Assembly: GCF_036373705.1 (NCBI RefSeq)
Contig: NC_089863.1
Location: 4,716,357-4,780,356, forward strand
DNA length: 64,000 nt
From: Amia ocellicauda
Taxonomy: Eukaryota > Chordata > Actinopteri > Amiiformes > Amiidae
Reading direction: 5' to 3'
Positions 23,615 through 34,294 of the stretch are shown here, piece after piece (positions within the stretch are counted from its first letter, which is position 1; every line of letters begins with the position of its first letter). The notes below the pieces were generated by a model. The model was given only the letters and a program-made list of their open reading frames with translations, was not told the DNA's origin and did not search any database. Made by a program: the position numbers and the translations under genes.

Positions 23615-24589
23615 GCCTCTGCCTATTTATACAGGTGCCGCCACTGGGAGCCAATCAGAGACCAGCCCGGAGTGGTCAGTGTGAACAGGTCCGGCCCGGC
23701 GTGGGAATGCGCCCCGACACGGCCAGTCGCAGGACAACGACAGACAGGGACACAGAGTGATCAAAATATACAGATTATTATTATGATTATTATTCGTTTT
23801 ATTAAATAATCACAAGGAGGCTTTAACAAAGTAATTTGTCAAGGAGGCTTCCTGATTGTATTATATTTCAAAGAATCATGTTAGCAATATTTTCATTATG
23901 ACTGCAATGTACTGGGTTGATTTCGTTCAGATGTCCGTGCTCCCTGGGGTTATTAGTGGAGTGCACCTGCACTACCACGGCCACTATTATCCAATTGAAT
24001 ACATCGCAGTTAAAGTAACTTGGTCGTCTGCTTCGAAATGGGGCTGTATTGTTATTATTTAATTTAGAGACGTCAGCTGCCTGTCAAATTGATATTTTCC
24101 ACTACAGTGAATAAACGCACCGGTAGGGTGTTTCCCAGGAACACGTCACACATCAACACACAGCAGGGTGAGACAGCCCCGCCACTGTCATTTCACTGGC
24201 ACCCTCATACAGAGGAGCTCGTTAAGACACATGACACGAACATGGTGCGATTTTTAGGACTCTGCATTAATTAATGCAATCAGTAATCAGCCCTTAATAA
24301 AAACAATGAAGTTGACTTTCATGATCTGCTTCAGGGCCAGTTTTTATTCTCTCCTTCGTGTCTAGTGGGTTATTTATTTATTTACACACCTTGCATTAAT
24401 CGTATCAATCTCTAAATCGCTCTGCCTTGACAATGGCACTAGTCCGATAAACATAAATTGATCGATTCATTGATTTAATGTTTAGCCCCAATTCGGATCT
24501 GTCCAATCGCTGCCCTCCGCCAATCAGGGCTCGGAGGTATTTAAGGAGCTGAGCGCGGCTTCTCACTACTTTGCTTGTAGTGTTTTGAG
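23615..24589. promoter_or_regulatory. ZP3/ZP4 divergent promoter region
   Basis: The two egg-coat genes are transcribed away from this ~1-kb interval. On the minus side a TATA box ctgtataaatag is at 23622-23633. On the plus side TATTTAA is at 24538-24544, 46 bp before the ZP4 ATG, with a CCAAT motif (gccaatcag) at about 24520. Short leaders with a TATA close to the start codon are usual for ZP genes. The left arm keeps the ZP4-side TATA but has lost the ZP3-side one. Oocyte control through E-boxes is likely from family knowledge but not shown here. Confidence 0.65.
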
Positions 24590-26627
24590 ATGGAGAAGTG
24601 TGGGATCAATGTGCGGGTCTGGGTTTGTGTCTCTGTGCTGCTGGCAGCAGCCATTGGTGTGTCTTTAGCCCAGGTTCAGAAATGTCAGGTCAGTGAGGCT
24701 GAGAAGATGGCGTGTGGAGACCCGGCGGTCAGTAGCGCGGACTGTGAGGCGAGTGACTGCTGCTTTGATCCGAGGGCCAGACAGCGCTGTTACTACAGCA
24801 GTGACGGTGAGAGGGTCGCCAGTGAAACACAGCTGCAGATCTGCAGGTCGTGCTCTTGGTGTGATTGAATCCTCGCTACAATACTGCCCTCTCCCTGCAG
24901 TGACGGTGCAGTGCACCACGGATGGGCAGTTCGTGGTTGTGGTGCCCAGGGACGTCACCACCCCTCCGCTGAGCCTCGATACCGTCAGTCTGCTGGGGGG
25001 TCAGAGCGCCCCCTGCAGTCCTGTCGGCACCACTGCTGGCTTTGCCAAGTTCCAGTTCCCAGTCAGTGCCTGCGGCAGCATCCTGAAGGTGAGCCTCTCC
25101 CAGCACTGCCAGGAGCATCGCAGCCCTGTGTGGAGCTGCTGCCTGCTGTGCCCCCTGTCTGGTGTCTAATGTGGGCTGTGATTGGTGTTCCAGGCTGAGG
25201 GGGGAGACCTGCTGTATGAGAACATGATGTCCTCTGCCTTTGACGTTCAGAAGGGGCCTGATGGCTCCATCACCAGGGACAGCCTCTATGAGTGAGTGGC
25301 TCCCTTGTGCCCCCAGTGGCCTTTCCCCTTGGTCAGGGTCCCGACTGATCCACTGCTGGCTGCTTCTCCCTCCAGGCTGACCTTCCTCTGCCGGTACTCG
25401 GGCAGTGAGCTGCTTCCTGTGGAGGCTGTAGTCTACACTGCGGCCCCCCCTCCCCCTTCAGCTGTGGCCCCGGGGCCCCTCAGTGTGGAGCTCAGGATTG
25501 CAACAGGTACTGTGCCCAGCTGTCCACAGGGCCATGGCAGTGAATGCTTTCCAATGCATGTTGCATTCCTAATGCCCCTGCTGTTCCTCTGTAGAAGCCG
25601 TGTATGACTCCTACTACAGGGATGTGGACTACCCTGTGACCAAGGTCCTGCGGGATCCTGTGTATGTTGAGGTTCGCATCCTGAACAGGACTGACCCCAA
25701 CATCGTCCTGACCCTGGAAGACTGCTGGGCAACGTCCACCTCCAGCCCTCTCGGCCAGCCCCAGTGGAGCCTGCTGGTGAACGGGTAACTGGAGCCCTGT
25801 CTATCCTGCTGGCCAACCTGTGCTGCTGGTTTGGGCAGAGCTCTTGACCTGGGTGTGGTTGTCCTTCCAGGTGTCCATACAAAGATGACCCGTACCAGAC
25901 CAGCTTGATTCCTGTGGGCAGCTCCTCCAGGCTGCTGTACCCAACGCACTACGAGCGCTTCGTGGTCCAGATGTTTACTTTTGTGGACGCTGGCTCCCAG
26001 CTCCCTCTGAAGGAGACGGTGAGGGCCTGTCGGAGGAGCTCAATGAGCTTCAATGGATTGAATGGGTTTGTATTGAGCTGAATCTCTTGCTCCCCCCAGG
26101 TGTTCATCCACTGTAGTGCAGCAGTGTGCCGACCTAATGCCACGGACAGCTGTGTCCCTCAGTGCAGCCGCAGAATACGTGAGTAGCTGGATGGGGATTG
26201 ATGGGTCTCCATGCCAGCACTGGGAGATCCTACTGGTGAAATGCCCTTCTGTTACTGGGCCTGCTCTTGGCTGTTTTAATGCTGCTCCTGTCCTGCAGGG
26301 AGATCTGTGGCCCCAGTACAGAGGGCCCCTGGGGAGACTGCAGTGGTGTCCAGTGGGGAAGTGATCCTGATGGCTGCTGAGCTCCCTGCTGTGGACAGGA
26401 GGGCTTCTCCCAGTGAAGGTGAGGAGGGGAGCTGGACTCTGCTGGGGCTTGGCCCTGTGTTTTCTGTCCCTCTGTGAGCTGCCTGTCCCTCTCCTGTCCC
26501 CACAGGGCCCCAGGTCTTCAGCTATGCTGTGCTGGGAGTGGTTGCCTGCACTGTGCTGGTGCTCGGTGCTCTGGGGCTGGCTGCTGTGTGGAGAGCGCGG
26601 CCTGTGGTGCAGGAGACCCAACTGTGA
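24590..26627 (+). CDS. zp4: Zona pellucida sperm-binding protein 4-like (ZP4/ZPB)
   Basis: Nine exons: 24590-24806, 24901-25088, 25194-25291, 25376-25506, 25595-25784, 25871-26018, 26100-26178, 26299-26418, 26506-26627 (TGA); GT-AG and in frame, 430 residues. Order: signal peptide (VCVSVLLAAAIGVSLA), trefoil/P-type domain with six Cys (about 32-68), ZP-N from VTVQCTTDGQFVVVV, ZP-C with VYVEVRILNRTDP, EDCWAT, QPQWSLLVNGCPY and FIHCSAAVC, furin-like RRIRR site spanning exons 7-8, then one membrane span (about 397-420) and a short tail. Residues run parallel to mammalian ZP4 along the whole ZP domain. It lacks the longer N-terminal region of mammalian ZP4. ZP1 is the alternative label, as both have a trefoil. 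Polyadenylation signal AATAAA at 26645. Confidence 0.93.
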
Positions 26628-26654
26628 ATGGAGCAAATTTGTCAAATAAAATCT

Positions 26655-27290
26655 GAATTGACTTGTATGTGCTTTCTGGCATTACCTTCTATGCTGAACC
26701 CCAATCACATCCACAAGTCCCTGTCTATCAGTTTCCTTCAGTGGCACCTATATGCATTACTATAGGCATAAAGCCAGCTTTGCATTTACAACTAGGCTTA
26801 TGTCGATCAGTACCCTCTTTGATTTGGAAAATATACTGTTGTATTAACTTGCTTCAGCAGGGTGCTGACTTTGGTGCTGTAAGGTTGCTACCTGCTGTAG
26901 TGCACAATTGTCACCAGTGGGGGATACTTTTCCAAATTTTCATCACCAAGCCTGACTTGCATCTCAAAAGCTTTCCATAAATCAAATACTCTGCCCCACA
27001 CATGACGAATAGATTTCAGCTGAGACTGTACCGGAGTGTGTGCATTATGTGGGCAGAGCCCGTGCCATTGTATATTACATGTAATGCACCCAGTTCTGGG
27101 GTGAAACTACTGCTCCATTTTAACTTCTGCATTCATGAAAAGCAATAATTCTCATGCACAAATCGAAATTTAAATTTTCTCCCACAGTTCAATCTTAAAT
27201 AATCCTCACAACTGCTCTGTCAATAGCGGGAGGCACTATTGGGGTCTTATTTCCATTGCTTCCTCCCTTCCCCCTGCCCCCCGCTTTGAC
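26655..27290. other. Intergenic stretch 3' of ZP4
   Basis: About 640 bp with no reading frame, RNA gene or named repeat that I can support. Base composition is ordinary. Confidence 0.6.
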
Positions 27291-28151
27291 TTCTAGCTAG
27301 AACCTCCTTCATCTCCTGTAGGAGTCTATCGCTCATTCTGCATGGGCTGCAGTTCGACAGTACAGTGGTGTGTAAAGAGTGTTTGCATATGTTACGTACA
27401 ACCTTCCCGTTTTCACGTTTCAAATAAATCACACAGAGGACCACATTGGGTTTGAAATCGGATTGTGTACCATTGCAGCGCCCACAGAACCGTGTACTTC
27501 ACACTAGAGCTATACTGGACATGCGTGTATGAAAACAGCGTGAAACACTGGATTTCCGTCCATTAGTTTGCAGCCACGATACATCTGGCCAATGCAGAGC
27601 TGCAGATGGTGGAGAAGTTGCAGAAGGGGTCTCTGACCGCCCCCGCACTGAGACACACTGTGTTTTCAACACAGAAAGGGGGAGTGGGCGGAAATGAGGC
27701 ACAGCTAAGTGCAGATGTTTTCCTCTCGTCTTGTTTTCAGTTGAAAAGCTGGCTCCTTTTGCAACTTGCAGACGATTCAAATAAGTTTTTACTTTGGGAA
27801 GCAAAGTAGAGAATCGCATCCGGTAAGACAGCCCTTGCCAAAGAGACTGTTATGTGTGCGCGTGTGTGCAATGATCGACCGAACAGCGTCCAAAGGTCCG
27901 TTTGAAACTGGACTCTGTCCTTATTTGTGTCCAGTTTTCCAGTGCCAGTTGCGCCTTGAACTCTGGGGACGATCAGACGCTTCACAGATCGGGTCCGAAT
28001 GAACCATATATTCAACCTCATCCTGTCGGCAACAATGCGTTGAAGTAGTATTTATTTTTGAGCCGTTTCCATGTACAGAAATCATAAATTTAGTCTGTGT
28101 GGTGATTCTGCAAACGTAGTCCAATCATGTAAGTAACAATCTTAACTAATC

Positions 28152-28222
<71 letters not shown>

Positions 28223-28400
28223 CTGTTTTGTTTACGTTTGCCCGTCCTTGATTTTGTCATTTAACATTTCATGTGAAACAACTTTTGGGACTTTTTAAAC
28301 TCCAATTGACTGGGTATGTGTATGTATGTATGTATGTATGTGTGTACCATCTGTGGGTTTATATCGATTGTGTGCACTTCTTGCGCCTTTAAACACACAC
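27291..28400 (+). repeat. 1.1-kb segmental repeat, copy 2
   Basis: Direct copy of 15073-16160. It includes an ATT microsatellite (28152-28219) and carries a 120-bp block at about 27868-27988 that is absent from copy 1, with clean boundaries (gtgtgtgc | atcgggtccg). It is also ten bases longer near its left end. Confidence 0.88.
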
Positions 28401-28753
28401 AACAGGCACTAAAAGGGACACTATGGGGCGCCAATGTACAACACTGCACCTTTTTTTCGCGTGTTCCACTGAATTAAAATACTGTGTTTTTACAGATTTA
28501 GTAAACAATTAAGCCCTTTCCCCACAGTTATAAATGTCATTTTATTAAATAAATAGATCAGTAAATGCTAATTTTTTGAAAAGCACAAAATACATATTGA
28601 ATTTGGTCCAATACCCCCTGCCACGACTGTTTTGAAGTTTTTGTTTTATCCCACAACCTTTATTTACGTAATAGTCCCGTGGTGTATCCAGATATTTGCG
28701 GAGGAGGGGGCAAAATGGGAATGAAGTGGGGGGCTCTCTCAGAACATTTAGGG

Positions 28754-29065
28754 CAGTGGTCTCAAACTCAATTCCTGGATGGCGGTGTGTAGCTGGTTTT
28801 CGTTCCAACCGAGTCCTCAGTTACTTAATTTGTCCAATTCATTTTTAGACATATTTAAAAAATATATTGTGAGGTATTTTACAATTCATGATCTAAAAGT
28901 GCATTTGATTCAATGTACAGTTGCTTATAAAATATCCCGGGGCTTGGATAGGTGTTAAAATGTATCTAGCTAATTAAACAATTAGACCAATTAAGTAATT
29001 GAGGACTCGGTTGGAACGAAAACCAGCATAAACACGGACCTCCAGGAATTGAGTTTGAAACACTG
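28754..29065. mobile_element. Palindromic hAT-like MITE, complete
   Basis: Starts cagtggtctcaaactcaatt and ends aattgagtttgaaacactg; inner parts cgttccaaccgagtcctcag / gaggactcggttggaacg are inverted copies. Flanked by atttaggg and atttagaa, an 8-bp near repeat (6 of 8) fitting hAT insertion. It is a relative of, but not identical to, the MITE in the ZP3 intron. Confidence 0.75.
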
Positions 29066-29439
29066 ATTTAGAATATTGGAGACCTAGAAATGCGCGACTC
29101 GGAGTCATTTCGAAGTCGAAAAAATTAAAATATCACATTAACAGACATTATACAGGGAAACTAGACGGGGTTTCTGGTGTTCGTCTTCGGTGGGTCTCTG
29201 TGATTGAAACGGGTGCGCATGTGTCGTTGCTGGAAATATGCGCCTCCATTGGACATCCGCTGTTTCCGCCGCTGCTGTAGGAGTTTCTAGTTGAATGCAA
29301 GTCTCCTGTTGTGACGCCCTAATTCATCCATAACAAAACATCTCCATATATGAGTTTGCTGTCCTTATTGACGCACAGTTGCGCGAAGGATCACTTGAAG
29401 TCCCGAGCAGGCAGCTCAGACCTACAAAATAATTCGCCC

Positions 29440-29620
29440 CAGATTTATGTTAAATATTTATTTGAAAGTGAAATGTTTAGATTTCAAAGCACATATTCAG
29501 GATTTAGCTAAATATTTAGATTCATATTTTTCAAAATGGAGATTTAACATTAATAATTATTTATTTTAAAATTTGAAATATTTATCAATGTGTGGAAAAC
29601 GGTGTTAATTATGTGCTAAA
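29440..29620. repeat. AT-rich stretch resembling the 13-bp minisatellite
   Basis: Units such as aaatgtttagatttc, aaatatttagattc and gatttaacatt echo the tract upstream of MS4A copies 1 and 2, but far more loosely. It may be an old relic of the same upstream region. Confidence 0.35.
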
Positions 29621-29820
29621 TCTGGAAAAACACACAAGATTGCAGTTGAATCTCTGAAGAAAGACATGAGAAACAAAGCGCTGTTTTACATTTGGCGTCC
29701 GACAGAACAGGCAGAAACACTCTGCGGTCAGGTGATCTTGTTCCCGCTTTGACCCCCTTTGCTGGCAGTGTGTGTTTGTGTGTCTAACTCCACTCCACCG
29801 TGTCTTTGTGTAGCGCGATC

Positions 29821-31508
29821 ATGGAGGAGCTCTCCCCCGCTGCCTCTGCCTCTGAGGAGACGGCCCGCCCGGCCACCGAGGAGGGGCCACTGGTGACGGT
29901 GTCTTTCCAGAAGAACAGCAGCTTCACCCAAAAGTTCCTGGAGGGGGAGCCCAAAGCGCTGGGGGTAGGAGTGGGAATTTGTGGTGGGGTGGGGGGGCTA
30001 CATATCTCAGTCCCCAGAGTGGGGGGAGGTTAACTCTGTGTCTGTGGCTCCCCAGATAACCCAGATCATGCTCAGCGTGTACGTGATCAGCATCGCACTC
30101 ATGAACTGGTTCAATGAAATGGAGCAGCTGGATATGATGATCGTCCGTCTGATCTGCTCCCTTATCGTACGTCGTCTGTTTGTGCATCTGTCTCTCTGCA
30201 CCCCCGTGTCTCTGTGCATCTCTCTGTCTCTCCATGTCTGTCTCTCTGTCCCTCCGTGTCTGTGTCTGTCCAGCTCTCTGTCTCTCTCCTCTAACCCTGT
30301 CCTGTCTTTTCAGACCATTATAGCAGGTGGTGTTGCGATATCGGCAAGTAACCTGCACATGCCCAGAGTGAGTCACGAGAACTAATTTCCATTATTTAAG
30401 GGGTCGGGGCTGCATTCCTATAGGTGGTGGGCGGTGGGATCAATTCAATACTAAAAACTACTATAATTCTGATTATAAAAGGCCTCATCAGAAGCTTAAT
30501 AAACAAAAACAAATCATGGAATTGAGAGCTGCTAATACCTATTAGTATAATGATATGCACTCTGCCTCTCTTGCAGATTAAGGCCTGCATGGCCATGGAG
30601 ATCATAGGGTGTGTGTGCTCGGTCTTTGTGATCTACGCCAACTTAGTCACCCTCAGCTACGGCCCCATCATCTACAACTGCTGGCACCAACAGAACAAAA
30701 CAATGGTTCAAAAGAGGGTGTGCCAGCAGCTCACAGTGAGTGCACACTCTCTCTCTCTCTCTCTGTCTGTCTCTCTGACTGGACTGGACTGCTGCAGAGT
30801 CACTGACTGGACTGGACTGGAATTGACTGGACTGCTGCAGAGTGACTGACTGGACTGGTTTGGGCTGGTGCAGTCACTGAAAATGTTCCTTTGAAAGTTC
30901 TGTAAAGGACTTGGACTGCCCAGCAGTTCTCTCCCTGCCCTCTTCTCATCTGTGTGTGTGTGTGTGTGCGCGTTTGTGCCCACAGGAGTTAGGAGAACAC
31001 ATGTACTCTGAGCGGTCCCTGCTGCAAGTGGTCATCACAGTCCTGTGCATCACGCTGGCCGTCTACTGTGGCAAGGCCGTGCGCTGCTGCAGCCCCGCCA
31101 GCAGAATGGTAAACTGACACACTGACACACTGGCACACTGCTGGTCTGGCAAACTGACACTGTCACACTGACGCACTACTGAACTGGTACACTGGCACAT
31201 ATTTGTGGTAGAAGACATATTACTATTAATATTAGCAGTGCTACTCACAGTGGAATTAATTATTATTATGAATGTGGAAGGAAGGATTCTAATCCAGAGG
31301 TCATTGTGCTACTGGCTCCTGTTCTGGTGAAGCTCTTAATTATTAAATTGATCCCCCGTTACCATCCTGTGGGTTATCTCTGTGCTGTTCCTCTCTCTCT
31401 ATACAGCCGGTGATCACTTTGAACGCACCCGGCCTGGCCCAGTCGCAGCAGTGTGAAGACCCGGCAAGAGACCCACCTCTGCACTCCCATCCCCAGAATA
31501 TAGACTAA
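29821..31508 (+). CDS. MS4A-family four-span membrane protein, copy 3 (divergent extracellular loop)
   Basis: Exons 29821-29964, 30056-30166, 30314-30367, 30577-30735, 30986-31108 and 31407-31508 (TAA); GT-AG, 230 residues. The first 126 residues match copy 2 with one change (H57Y) and TM4 is identical, but between them 23 of 46 residues differ (for example VTLSYGPIIYNCWHQQ against [16 protein letters not shown]). That interval is the large extracellular loop. Two extra bases after SQQ change the stop context and extend the C-terminus by 18 residues (CEDPARDPPLHSHPQNID). Homology to the other copies begins about 50 bp before the ATG exon and runs into the 3' region. Intron 4 carries gactggactgg-type repeats. 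Confidence 0.9.
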
Positions 31509-31509
31509 A

Positions 31510-32540
31510 GACTCAGTATATGCAGTCCCAGTGCCCAGTGGCGCCCAATTTTATATCACTTTCCTCTTATAGCCTTAACTGATGCACACTCTCTGTCTAG
31601 CCATACCTCATTCTGTCCCCTAGGGCACTGTATATTGTCCTCTGGTACACTTCTGTAACTGCCAGACTGATGCATCTTCTGACCTGGAGTGTTAGGAGTC
31701 GGTGTGTCTTATTATTGTCTTTCAATGGGATGTATACAGTGTTTTCAAATCTTCTTCTACGCCATCTTGAACATGTAATCAATTTCAGTATTGCCCAACT
31801 GGTTCATTGTATTGAGCTGGTAGAGGTGTGGTGAGATTTGATTGGGTGTGGGGAGTTATATCATGCAGCACATACCTCTGTAGTTTCACTTCTTCTGACA
31901 TATATGTAGACTTACTACCCATAAGAACCTAATTTCAACTACTGTTACTACTTACACTAACCTAAAAATAAATCTGTTATTGCTGACCTCTTTATTAAAA
32001 CACAAAATGATACATATTAAATCATATATTGTGCAAAAAAGTACTGTTACGTGTAGAAAATGTGTATTCGGATTTTCTAAGTGATCTAATGATTGACACA
32101 GCTTTAACTGCATAGGAAAGCGCTCGACAGAGGTTACATTAAAAAGTGCACAAACCATGCTGTCGTGGACAAGAAGTACTCAGACACCAGATCTGAGCAA
32201 AACTAGGTCAAACACTTTCCTGTTGTTTTTTCGAGCTCACATATACAAGCGTTTCGTTTTGACGGTGCATACGCTCCTTCGAAACGCTTTTTATCATGTG
32301 GAAATGATTTTGATGCCTTTTCATTTTTATTTTAAAGAGGTAATAGGTCTGGACGAACTTATATGCTGTTGTTTTGAGAGTATGGGAGACGCTTTGCATG
32401 ATTTACCGTAACATCGCGAAAAGCAGCTTGTTGATGGATTCCCCTATTGCAGAAAATTGAGTTTGTAAGAGCACGAAGCTGTGCATTGCATATAAACACT
32501 GGGGATTGCCCATCACGGATTTTAATGTTTACGGTGCTTG
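31510..32540. other. Intergenic stretch, no gene seen
   Basis: About 1 kb between MS4A copy 3 and the next promoter. Only short unsupported reading frames; no clear repeat. Confidence 0.6.
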
Positions 32541-32574
32541 GTTCAGCCAAGAGCCAGCTGCTCCTCGGTGCTGG

Positions 32575-32760
32575 TCGGATCGTGATTGGCCAAGAAGTAG
32601 GGCACGAAGTCTCCGCCCCCTCCCCCCTGCTCGCACGCCATTGGTCCACAGTGCGCCGTGTACTCTATAGTGGGAGGGGTCATGTAGATGCAAGACGGGG
32701 ATTGGTCGGCGCGCCCGTCACTCAGCTCGGAGCGGTGAGGGACACATTGTACACAGTGTC
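32575..32760 (+). promoter_or_regulatory. CCAAT/GC-box promoter of the 309-residue gene
   Basis: Three attgg (inverted CCAAT) motifs at about 32585, 32640 and 32701, and a GC-box-like ccgccccctcccccctgc at 32613-32630, lie in a CpG-rich patch. A downstream exon appears to end at 33032 (AAG|gtaaaa). Orientation is inferred from the coding exon on the plus strand. Confidence 0.5.
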
Positions 32761-33032
32761 CGATACTAGTAGCGTGTGTTGATTCACATGCATGCAAATA
32801 TAGGCTATCGCAGCTGGCGGCTTCAGATGTCATAACGCACAGGCTTGCATGTGACCTGTTTAACATCATTTGGTGAATCAGATCTAAAAAGTTTGGAACT
32901 TAAACATCTTTTTGTGTAAGACTGAGCGATTTGTACACAAATGAACCTCAGTGGAGAGCATTCAGATTGACGCGATGACGGCTATTTCTGACCCTGTCAA
33001 GGAATCCTACATATCCTATTGATGGACCCAAG
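32760..33032 (+). other. Probable 5' non-coding exon with upstream ORFs
   Basis: The donor AAG|gtaaaac at 33033 pairs plausibly with the acceptor tctccatgcag at 34294. The exon contains short ATG frames that stop before or soon after the junction, so they would act as upstream ORFs. Its start is not defined. Confidence 0.35.
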
Positions 33033-33756
33033 GTAAAACAACAACAACATAATTTACACTATACATATAGGTATAATAAAAAGCAGCTGAGGATCATATA
33101 GGTAGCTAGACGCGCGATCCACAACATTACACTGTTATTTGCAAAACAAGTGTAATTATTATTATTAATATAATATATATACATGTGCATGAGACATTTT
33201 TTACACTATTTTCCATGCAATTCACAAACAGATCAGATATGACAACTACTTTCCAAACAATTGCGTTTGTTCTCAGTGAAGTCATTTTAAAACGACATAC
33301 ACATTATGACATTTCTTAAATTGGCACGATACTGTCGTGACCAACTATGTAGATTAATTGGATTCTAAAGCCGTTTTGAAAAATGAGAACACATTGAACT
33401 GACCTAAACTCAATTAGGGTATTATAATTACACCAATATGTGTGATTGTGATCCTATGCGTTCCTGTGTTTGTTTTTACCCGCTTGTCACTTGCAATGAA
33501 GTTTCCCCCTCCCTATCTGGTACGCAAGACGGGCCTGTATATAATAATGTGTAGATGCACTTTTTTTGAAACAGTCTTAATTAAAGGCTACGAGGACCTG
33601 TAATTGTTTGCAGTGGGTGTCTGAGTCAGCAGCTCACAAGACGCAAGAAACCGAGGCGTCGGGAATATAGGCCAGTGACCTAGTTATACAGGCTCTCCTA
33701 CTGGGACACAGTGTGCACTCGGATCACACTCTGCAAAAGTGTTTGTCACAACTCTG

Positions 33757-33840
33757 TCAGACAGAGAGAGAGGGGGAGAGGGAGGGAGAGGGAGAGAGGG
33801 AGAGAGTGAGAGAGGGAGAGAGGGAGAGAGGGAGGGTGGG
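33757..33840. repeat. GAGAGG-type purine minisatellite
   Basis: Runs of gagagggagagaggg repeated with small changes, inside the presumed intron of the next gene. Confidence 0.9.
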
Positions 33841-34294
33841 CAGAGCCAGAGAAACTAGGTTATTGGATCTGTACCAAACAGCAGCTGCCTGGCCACTGCG
33901 TGCAGTCGTTTCAAGTGGCAGGGGGCGGGGTGACAGCGGCAGAGCTATAATAATAACAACAACAACAACAATACGTCACAATTACCAGGACCCAAATTAT
34001 ACTACATTTTACTAATAACAAACCAGCATTTCCTAGTTAAAATGTCATTATTATCGCATCCCTCCCCCTTAAAAAGGTAAACTGATATGACGGCAGGGGT
34101 AGCAGACATTACCATTAGATTCATCAATCAGTTCACTATTGGATATAAATTCACATTGCCTTTTATTTCCAGCTGTTCCAGTTTGCAGTGGCAGTAAGGG
34201 GATGCAGAAACAGCATTTTCCTCCTCCTCCTCTCCTGTTTTCTCCAATGTGTGTGCGTGTGTTCGAGAGTAACAATCCCCGTGTCTCCATGCAG

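Larger units (their letters stand above)
16203..24572 (+). repeat. Right arm of the inverted repeat
   Basis: Reverse complement of 5625-13783. It contains the intact MS4A copy 2 (plus), the intact ZP3 gene (minus) and the ZP3-ZP4 intergenic promoter region. The arm ends at about 24572, within the 5' leader of ZP4, only ~18 bp before its start codon; ZP4 coding sequence itself is outside the repeat. Confidence 0.95.
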
